Part shown: positions 1-5,223 of the stretch, piece by piece
Layout of the letters: every line of letters begins with the position of its first letter
Position numbering within the stretch: position 1 is the first letter of the stretch
DNA from: Prolixibacteraceae bacterium
GTDB lineage: Bacteria; Bacteroidota; Bacteroidia; Bacteroidales; Prolixibacteraceae
DNA length: 5,223 bases
Direction: 5' to 3'
NCBI GenBank assembly: GCA_018399395.1
Contig: JAGYOI010000121.1
Span: 1-5,223 of the forward strand
Notes under the pieces: model-generated
Told to the model about the DNA's origin: nothing
The model's input: the letters and a program-made list of their open reading frames with translations, nothing else
Database searches by the model: none
Program-made: the position numbers and the translations under genes

Positions 1-69
1 CTCGTTTGTGTTAAAAAATTTATCATGCTCGTTTCATTTTTGCATTAATAAATTATAAATCAATATTTT

Positions 70-112
70 AATAATTCATTCAAGCTTAAAAAATGGCATT
101 CGATGAATTATT
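70..112 (-). terminator. AT-rich inverted repeat downstream of fucP, possible weak terminator
   Basis: Perfect 10-bp inverted repeat, AATAATTCAT (70-79) and ATGAATTATT (103-112), with a 23-nt loop. It starts 16 nt after the fucP stop and is followed on the transcribed strand by AAAATATTGATTT. Only one G/C pair is in the stem and no solid U tract follows, so it is a weak candidate for the operon's 3' end. Such a repeat can also arise by chance in this composition. The rest of 1-128 is AT-rich, with no coding sequence or RNA gene that I can recognise. Confidence 0.25.
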
Positions 113-128
113 GTCAAGCTATCTGCAT

Positions 129-1430
129 TTAATAAATTTTTTGTTTATGGAATTTATAAGTTCTGTAACCATAGGTTGCGATAACCACAAAACTTATAAG
201 TGGTAATACAAACGACAAGTTAACTGCCGGCATCGATCCAATCTGTCCCATGTCAATAATAGTTCCTTGCAGCGGGGGCATTAATGCTCCACCTACTATG
301 GCCATAACCAGTCCCGCTGCACCCAGCGTTGCATCTTGACCAATTCCGTTTAAAGCAATACCATAAATTGTGGGAAACATTAACGACATAAAGGCGGAAG
401 TAGCTACTAAACAATACAATCCGGCCATCCCTTCAATCAATATTGTTCCTGAAATTGTTACAAGACCTCCGATAGCAAACAACATAAGGAGTTTTCGGGC
501 ATTTACATATTTCATTAGAAAGGTACTAATAAACCTGCTTCCCAAAAAAATGCCCATTGCAACGATATTATACATTTGTGCTGTTGCTTTATCAATCCCT
601 AAATTATCAGCATATTGAATAATAAATGTCCAGCACATAATTTGAGCTGCTACATAAAAAACCTGCGCCAATACTCCTTCGCGATAAACTTTATTATTAA
701 TCAAACGTCTGAGGGACTGCAGCGGGTGAATTTCATTTAAATGACCGGTTTGTGGCATTTTTGTAAGTAAAATAACTACAAACATTATAATTACAACCAA
801 ACCTAGAATTACATACGGATTTCTAATAACCATTAAATCATTGGTACGTATGGCTGCTTTGGTTGCCTCATCAAGCATTGGAAATATAAGTTCACCGGCA
901 GCATTTCTTTTGTCCGATTCCAATGCAGCCAAAACTATTCGCGAGGCTATAAACATCCCCAAAAGCGATCCCATTGGATTAAAAGCCTGCGACAGGGTTA
1001 AACGCCTTGTTGCAGTTTCTTCTGCTCCTAACGACAAAATAAACGGATTAGCTGTTGTCTCAAGAAAAGCCAAACCAAATGTTAAGATATATAAGGAAAC
1101 CAGAAAGAACCCAAATACCTGGTAATGAGCTGCCGGCCAAAAAAGAAGTGCACCAGTGGCATAAAGTGCCAATCCTAAAAGAATTCCATTTTTATAACTG
1201 AACTTTTGAACAAATAAGGCAGCCGGAATTGCCATGGTTGCATAACCTCCATAAAAAGCAAACTGCACCAACGAGGCTTTGGCATTTGATATTTCCATTA
1301 CCGTTTTAAAAGCCGCAACCATTGGGTTAGTTATATCGTTTGCAAATCCCCACAGGGCAAACAAGCTTGTAATTACAATAAACGGAAATAAATATTTCCG
1401 TTCTATTACTTTAGTTTTATTTGGTTTCAT
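129..1430 (-). CDS. fucP: L-fucose transporter, MFS FucP/FHS family
   Basis: Inner-membrane major facilitator permease of the FucP family, expected to import L-fucose; E. coli FucP does so with a proton. The 433 residues (E. coli 438) show about 12 hydrophobic helices: the first at about 14-34, the sixth at about 206-222 (a run of I, V, L and F before LLTK), the seventh from about 253 and the last ending near 424. A charged loop at about 170-203 separates helices 5 and 6. FucP-like blocks are LWGFANDITNP (26-36), VQFAFYGGYATMAIPA, SYKNGILLGL, LFWPAA, GLAFLETTANPF (119-130), LSQAFNPMG (146-154) and a C-half SAFMSLMFPTIYGIAL. Glu124 matches essential Glu135 of E. coli FucP, but its Asp46 counterpart is Asn35, with Asp32 one helical turn earlier. 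The substrate is supported mainly by operon context, since the FHS family also contains glucose/galactose members. The start lies 9 nt after the fucU stop and follows AAAACTT with no Shine-Dalgarno. Confidence 0.93.
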   Translation of the reverse strand: MKPNKTKVIERKYLFPFIVITSLFALWGFANDITNPMVAAFKTVMEISNAKASLVQFAFYGGYATMAIPAALFVQKFSYKNGILLGLALYATGALLFWPAAHYQVFGFFLVSLYILTFGLAFLETTANPFILSLGAEETATRRLTLSQAFNPMGSLLGMFIASRIVLAALESDKRNAAGELIFPMLDEATKAAIRTNDLMVIRNPYVILGLVVIIMFVVILLTKMPQTGHLNEIHPLQSLRRLINNKVYREGVLAQVFYVAAQIMCWTFIIQYADNLGIDKATAQMYNIVAMGIFLGSRFISTFLMKYVNARKLLMLFAIGGLVTISGTILIEGMAGLYCLVATSAFMSLMFPTIYGIALNGIGQDATLGAAGLVMAIVGGALMPPLQGTIIDMGQIGSMPAVNLSFVLPLISFVVIATYGYRTYKFHKQKIY

Positions 1431-1439
1431 AAGTTTTTA

Positions 1440-1874
1440 TTAATCAATTGGTGTAACTCCTTTTTTTAATATAACATTACCGTACTTGGCCAGTTCTCCG
1501 GTTAACACAACCGCAAAAGCCGATTTTGTCCGCTCATAAAAAGCAAAGCGTTCAATTCTTAAAATTGGCTTTACGTCAGGATTTGTTTGCCTAATACTAT
1601 CCAAATATTTTTTTTCAACATTTGGATCGAGCAAATCGCGATCAACGGCGCTCATCATCATTAAAGGATGATCGCAGTAATGGTCTAATTCAAAAAGTGG
1701 CAGGATAGCCGAAAGCAAATCAGGTATTTTCAGGCCATCGGCCCGAAGGACATTGCCATTAAAACTTTCGGCCGGAAAATGTGCATCGGCCAAAACAATT
1801 TCATCTCCGTGTCCCATTCGGCACAAAACGGCCAATAATTCGGGACTCAGTAAAGGTGATATTCCTTTCAACAT
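1440..1874 (-). CDS. fucU: L-fucose mutarotase (RbsD/FucU family)
   Basis: Small cytoplasmic enzyme that interconverts alpha and beta anomers of L-fucose, speeding supply of the anomer used by FucI. The 144 residues (E. coli FucU 140) align end to end: [14 protein letters not shown] at the start, then [16 protein letters not shown], with the family His22 and the conserved Asp24, Asp30 and His32. [11 protein letters not shown] (44-54), FELD (61-64), [12 protein letters not shown] (109-120) and AKYGN (129-133) follow. The ending KKGVTP is shared with E. coli plus two extra residues. The YERTKSAF and AKYGN blocks and the length mark FucU and not ribose pyranase RbsD. It starts 25 nt after the fucK stop with an A/T-rich leader and no Shine-Dalgarno, and ends in tandem stops (TAATAA), 9 nt before fucP, which implies co-transcription and close translational linkage. 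Confidence 0.96.
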   Translation of the reverse strand: MLKGISPLLSPELLAVLCRMGHGDEIVLADAHFPAESFNGNVLRADGLKIPDLLSAILPLFELDHYCDHPLMMMSAVDRDLLDPNVEKKYLDSIRQTNPDVKPILRIERFAFYERTKSAFAVVLTGELAKYGNVILKKGVTPID

Positions 1875-1899
1875 AAATTTAACATTTGCTGTTTTATAG

Positions 1900-3378
1900 T
1901 TATTCTTTCCCTGAGCGAAGTTTTAGGTAATTTTGGTAATATCCTTCATATACTTCGCCATTTATTGAGGGCTCCACGAGTTGTGGATTGTAGTTGATTT
2001 GTTTACGTGCTTCGGTAAACGAATTAAATATACCGGCTCCTGTAAAGACAAACATTGATGCCCCCAGTACAGTTGTTTCTTTTTGGTCGATTAACTGAAT
2101 CGGGATCTTACAAACATCGGCTCGTAACTGATTCCACAATCTGTTTTTTGAACCGCCTCCCACACAGATTATACTTTTTGCTTTAAAGTTTCCGGCTGTT
2201 TCAAGCGCTTCCAGTCCTTCTCTTAATCGAAAAACAAGCCCCTCCAAAAACGCACGGTAAATCTGTCCGCGCGAGGTGCTAATTGTTAGCCCTTTAAACA
2301 TGCCGCCTTCGCTTCCGTATCCATCATCATAAAAAGCAGGATCAACGACAATTCCATTTGCGCCCGGCTGTTGTTGCTCGGCATCCTGTATCATATTCTG
2401 GTACAACTCGTTACCACTTAACTCCCTATAAAAATGACGCGAAAACCATTCCAGCACACCTGAGCCCAACCAGTTTTGTCCGATATTATATGTTCCTGCT
2501 TCGGCATCGGCTTCTGTTGTTATCTTTTTTCCCTGTGCAAATACAGACGCGTTAAACGCTTTACTACGAGCCATTAAAATCTCCCAGGTTCCCGAGCTAA
2601 GTACCGGTTGATTCAGTTTTGCACCCGATCCAATAATGGCGAATTGCGTATCGTGACCGGCCAAAAATACCGGGGTACCTTTGGGCAAGCCGGTTTCGGA
2701 TGCGGCATTTTCGGTAACCGTTCCTGCCTGGCTTCCCGGTTCGCCAATTTCACCAAACAGCTCCTCCTTTACTCCAATGGCTTTCAAAATCTTTGGCGAC
2801 ATTTTACGTGTCTTCAACTCAGCCATCATCGCTGTCCCCATCATGGTAGCATCGTTTTTAAATGCCCCCGAAAGTTTATTAATTAATAGCGAGGGTATAA
2901 ATAAAAACCGATGGGCATTTTCCAAAACATCAGGTCTGTTCTCGCAAAACCAGATCATTTTATTTATGGTATTAAAGGCATAAGGGTAAACACCACTGGT
3001 TGCATACAGCTCTGATAATGGCATATATTTTTCAATATTGGCCATTATAGGTTTTGTTCGCTCGCACTGCCACGAGATAACCGGGTATAATAATTTCCCC
3101 TGAGCATCAACAAATGCACCATCTACCCCGAAAGTGGTAACCGTAGTTCCGGCAATACGATTGCAATCTATTTCGGCAGTAACATATTTGGCTGCTATAG
3201 CTAGTTTTTGCCACAGTTTATCCAAATCCCAAATTCTACCACCCGGGTAATTCGGGTCTTCATCGGTTTCATTGGGAAGTGAATGCGAAGCTATTTGCTT
3301 TCCCAATTTATCCATGGCAATAACCCGAACATTAGTTGCCCCACAATCAAAAACAATCGCGATATCTTTCTGACTCAT
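1900..3378 (-). CDS. fucK: L-fuculokinase (FGGY carbohydrate kinase)
   Basis: Cytoplasmic ATP-dependent kinase making L-fuculose-1-phosphate from L-fuculose, the step after FucI. The 492 residues compare with 482 in E. coli FucK and share long blocks with it. The N-terminal FGGY domain (about 5-240) opens with the phosphate-binding motif DCGATNVR (11-18), then TTFGVDG (81-87) and [10 protein letters not shown]. The catalytic base is most likely Asp243 in AGHDTQF, followed by [10 protein letters not shown] (260-269). The C-terminal domain has the nucleotide-binding [12 protein letters not shown] (from 406) and ETTVLGA. These FucK-like blocks favour fuculokinase over rhamnulokinase or xylulokinase, although FGGY sugar specificity is hard to fix from sequence alone. 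The start at 3378 places the DCG motif one residue from its E. coli position; no Shine-Dalgarno is seen, only AACTAAAACT before ATG. It lies 86 nt after fucI and 25 nt before fucU. Confidence 0.95.
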   Translation of the reverse strand: MSQKDIAIVFDCGATNVRVIAMDKLGKQIASHSLPNETDEDPNYPGGRIWDLDKLWQKLAIAAKYVTAEIDCNRIAGTTVTTFGVDGAFVDAQGKLLYPVISWQCERTKPIMANIEKYMPLSELYATSGVYPYAFNTINKMIWFCENRPDVLENAHRFLFIPSLLINKLSGAFKNDATMMGTAMMAELKTRKMSPKILKAIGVKEELFGEIGEPGSQAGTVTENAASETGLPKGTPVFLAGHDTQFAIIGSGAKLNQPVLSSGTWEILMARSKAFNASVFAQGKKITTEADAEAGTYNIGQNWLGSGVLEWFSRHFYRELSGNELYQNMIQDAEQQQPGANGIVVDPAFYDDGYGSEGGMFKGLTISTSRGQIYRAFLEGLVFRLREGLEALETAGNFKAKSIICVGGGSKNRLWNQLRADVCKIPIQLIDQKETTVLGASMFVFTGAGIFNSFTEARKQINYNPQLVEPSINGEVYEGYYQNYLKLRSGKE

Positions 3379-3392
3379 AGTTTTAGTTCTGT

Positions 3393-3404
3393 TAACGTAC
3401 GTTA
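3393..3404. promoter_or_regulatory. Perfect 12-bp palindrome, possible operator upstream of fucK
   Basis: TAACGTACGTTA reads identically on both strands and ends 14 nt before the fucK start codon. As RNA it would give only a weak 4-bp stem with a GTAC loop, so a protein-binding DNA site is more plausible than an RNA structure. A central GT/AC dyad is typical of GntR-family operators, and GntR-type FucR repressors are known for fucose loci in Bacteroides. The link to such a regulator is inference. I saw no second copy in this window. Confidence 0.35.
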
Positions 3405-3416
3405 GGTTTTAACGAA

Positions 3417-3442
3417 AGAGCAAGAAATCAACTCCTTGCTCT
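3417..3442 (-). promoter_or_regulatory. Intercistronic stem-loop after fucI
   Basis: Perfect 8-bp inverted repeat (AGAGCAAG at 3417-3424, CTTGCTCT at 3435-3442) with a 10-nt loop. On the transcribed strand it begins 22 nt after the fucI stop. The stem is half G/C and stands out in an AT-rich gap. Only a short broken U stretch (UUUCGUU) follows, so it is a poor intrinsic terminator. A role in mRNA 3'-end protection, processing or partial attenuation between fucI and fucK is inferred. The pairing is certain as sequence; its function is not. Confidence 0.5.
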
Positions 3443-3464
3443 AATCACTAATAAAAATCAATTC

Positions 3465-5223
3465 CTATTTTATACCATATAATGATCCATAATTTTCGCA
3501 CGCCCTATAATCTGCACCTTCTTTTTCTACTCCAAAAGAAGCCCACGCGCTTGGTCGGAAAATGTTGTCATCTGAAACATTGTGCATGCTAACCGGAATG
3601 CGCAACATTGAAGCTAAAGTGATCAAATCGGCGCCAATGTGCCCGTAGCTAATTGCACCATGATTTGCTCCCCAGTTGGCCATCACTGAATAAACATCTT
3701 TGAAAGCACCCTGCCCTGTGATTTTTGGAACAAACCAGGTAGTTGGCCAGGTAGGATTGGTACGTTCATCAAGTATGGTGTGAATATCATCCGGAAGTTC
3801 AACGGTCCAGCCTTCGGCAATTTGCAATACCGGCCCGATTCCTTTAACCAGGTTTACACGCGACATGGTAACAGGCATTTCACCCTCAGTTTTAAACTGA
3901 GACGAATAACCTCCTCCGCGGAAATAACCACGCTCTGCCTGGGGCCATTTTGTTTTATCTAAACATTTTTGAGCTTCCTCTTCTGTAATTTCCCAGAAGG
4001 GCTTCATAGCTGGCTCACCTTCTGCATTGCGCTGTTGTGCTGTTGCATCGAGAGTTGTTGATCCAGAATTAATTAAATGAATAATACCACCTTCAGCTAA
4101 TCCTGTTAACTCTTTACCAGTAACTCTTTTAACAGCATCAGGACTCCAATAAGTTCTTACATCCGAGAAAATTTGAGCTGTATTTGTTAACAAATGGCCA
4201 AACAACATTGGCACTGCATTTAAACTGTCATTCTCTGTTGCAAAAACAAATGCCTGACGAATACCATTCCAATCGAAAGATGAATTAAGAATAGCTTCAG
4301 TAAAATCAGCATTAGGCTTATAATCAGTCCATTGCCTTTGTCCTTGAAAACCACCACAAATGGCGTTTCTTCCTAAACCCTCTTCTCTAAAACCTTTGTC
4401 GATAAGCTTTTGATTACCAATCATCATATCACGACAAATCAAAGTCATTTTTACAACAGTTTTCCACTCTACTTGCTTCCTTGCCTCATCAGCCTGCTCT
4501 TCCGGTGCATTGGAATCTTCACCTTCTTTACAGTTTTCTTTGGTCCAAGCCAGGGCATTTTGATACTCATCCTCATCATAGATACCCTCATCTATTCTTC
4601 GTAGAATTTCTACTGACTCAACGAATTCAGTACGAATCCCAAGGTAATCCTGAAAAAAGTTAGAATCAACCATCGAACCGGCAATACCCATTGAGCTATA
4701 TCCGATAGACAAGTATGACTTACCTTTCATTTGTGCTACAGCAAGTGCAGACTTAACAAAGCGTAATAACTTTTCTTGTACATCGGCAGGAATGCTTGTA
4801 TCTCCTGCATCCTGCACATCGCGTCCGTAAATACCGAAAGCTGGAAGACCTTTTTGTGTATATCCGGCTAAAGCAGCAGCCAGATAAACAGCCCCCGGAC
4901 GTTCGGTTCCGTTGAATCCCCACACTGCTTTTGGAAGCATAGAATCTGTATCCATTACTTCGGTTCCATAGCACCAGCAAGGTGTTACAGTTAACGAAAC
5001 TCCAACTCCTTCTTTTTTAAATTTACTGGCACATATTGCAGCCTCAGCTACACCTCCAATACATGTATCTGCCAACACGCATTCTACCTTTTCGCCACTT
5101 GGAAAACGCAGGATATTTTCGATAAAAGCAGCAGCAGCTTTAGCAAGTTCCATGACCTGAACTTCAAGCGATTCGCGAACACCTTTTTCGCGCCCGTCAA
5201 TTACCGGACGTATACCAACTTTG
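3465..5223 (-). CDS. fucI: L-fucose isomerase, 5' end truncated by window edge
   Basis: Cytoplasmic, metal-dependent (Mn2+ in the family) aldose-ketose isomerase converting L-fucose to L-fuculose; the family also accepts D-arabinose. The first in-frame Met is at 5153, but the frame stays open to the edge and the extra 23 codons read [20 protein letters not shown], then VQV. This matches E. coli FucI residues 8-30, so the Met at 5153 is E. coli Met31 and the true start lies about 20 nt beyond the window. Using E. coli numbering, all three metal ligands are present: Glu337 in ATENDS (codon 4233-4235), Asp361 in SDVRTYW (4161-4163) and His528 in GANHG (3660-3662). They fall at the exact E. coli spacing, so there is no net insertion or deletion up to that point. 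Other family blocks include [40 protein letters not shown] and a C-terminal [13 protein letters not shown]. Expected full length is about 592 residues (E. coli 591). It is the most upstream operon gene visible; the stop is TAG. Confidence 0.97.
   Translation of the reverse strand, partial: KVGIRPVIDGREKGVRESLEVQVMELAKAAAAFIENILRFPSGEKVECVLADTCIGGVAEAAICASKFKKEGVGVSLTVTPCWCYGTEVMDTDSMLPKAVWGFNGTERPGAVYLAAALAGYTQKGLPAFGIYGRDVQDAGDTSIPADVQEKLLRFVKSALAVAQMKGKSYLSIGYSSMGIAGSMVDSNFFQDYLGIRTEFVESVEILRRIDEGIYDEDEYQNALAWTKENCKEGEDSNAPEEQADEARKQVEWKTVVKMTLICRDMMIGNQKLIDKGFREEGLGRNAICGGFQGQRQWTDYKPNADFTEAILNSSFDWNGIRQAFVFATENDSLNAVPMLFGHLLTNTAQIFSDVRTYWSPDAVKRVTGKELTGLAEGGIIHLINSGSTTLDATAQQRNAEGEPAMKPFWEITEEEAQKCLDKTKWPQAERGYFRGGGYSSQFKTEGEMPVTMSRVNLVKGIGPVLQIAEGWTVELPDDIHTILDERTNPTWPTTWFVPKITGQGAFKDVYSVMANWGANHGAISYGHIGADLITLASMLRIPVSMHNVSDDNIFRPSAWASFGVEKEGADYRACENYGSLYGIK

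Noticed and set aside
5..42. Plus-strand Bacteroidetes-like promoter (TTTG at 5-8 and CATTTTTG at 35-42)
   Set aside because: The -7 element has one mismatch and the gap of 26 nt is well over the usual spacing of about 19; no downstream plus-strand gene is visible.
81..120. Short direct repeat CAAGCT (81-86 and 115-120) with a HindIII-type AAGCTT palindrome at 82-87
   Set aside because: Six-base matches are expected by chance at this distance and do not relate to any feature.
1868..1885. Five-codon upstream frame (MLNLC) overlapping the fucU start on the minus strand
   Set aside because: ATG-to-TGA frames this short are common by chance in AT-rich leaders, and nothing points to a regulatory peptide.
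3417..3442. Intrinsic terminator separating fucI from fucK
   Set aside because: The stem is followed by UUUCGUUAAAA and not by a U tract, and the next gene belongs to the same pathway, so full termination is unlikely.
4753..4980. 75-codon open frame on the same strand inside fucI in another frame
   Set aside because: It is rich in Cys, Arg and Ser, has no recognisable domain, and lies wholly within the well-conserved fucI; it is a shadow frame. Several plus-strand frames opposite fucP, fucK and fucI were dropped for the same reason.
3465..5153. Met at 5153 as the true start of fucI
   Set aside because: The frame is open upstream and encodes residues that match E. coli FucI 8-30, so this Met is internal.

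Overview
The window carries the distal part of an L-fucose catabolic operon, entirely on the minus strand. Transcription order is fucI (L-fucose isomerase, 5' end cut by the right edge of the window), fucK (L-fuculokinase), fucU (L-fucose mutarotase) and fucP (MFS L-fucose transporter). All four proteins resemble their E. coli counterparts along nearly their whole length, so the assignments rest on family-specific motifs and not only on a broad superfamily. The DNA is moderately AT-rich with very AT-rich intergenic gaps, and no clear Shine-Dalgarno sequence precedes fucK, fucU or fucP; short A/T-rich stretches sit there instead. Together with the Bacteroidetes-like FucP N-terminus (LWGFANDITNP in helix 1), this suggests a member of Bacteroidota, perhaps a marine or gut Bacteroidales/Marinilabiliales type. 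That placement is an inference.

Layout from right to left (direction of transcription): fucI occupies 5223-3465 and runs off the edge; by comparison with E. coli only about seven N-terminal residues are missing. An 86-nt gap (3464-3379) follows, holding an 8-bp stem-loop and, nearer fucK, a perfect 12-bp palindrome. fucK is 3378-1900. A 25-nt gap leads to fucU (1874-1440), and only 9 nt separate fucU from fucP (1430-129). Positions 128-1 are a very AT-rich non-coding tail with one 10-bp AT-rich inverted repeat.

Working together: FucP imports L-fucose, FucU interconverts the anomers, FucI isomerises L-fucose to L-fuculose, and FucK phosphorylates it to L-fuculose-1-phosphate. The next enzyme, L-fuculose-1-phosphate aldolase (FucA), and any regulator are absent from the window; they may lie upstream of fucI or elsewhere.

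I see no mobile element, CRISPR array, RNA gene or unknown gene family, and no new system. The points most worth a second look are an Asn in FucP at the position of the proton-coupling Asp46 of E. coli FucP, and the palindrome plus hairpin in the fucI-fucK gap, which may mark an internal control point.
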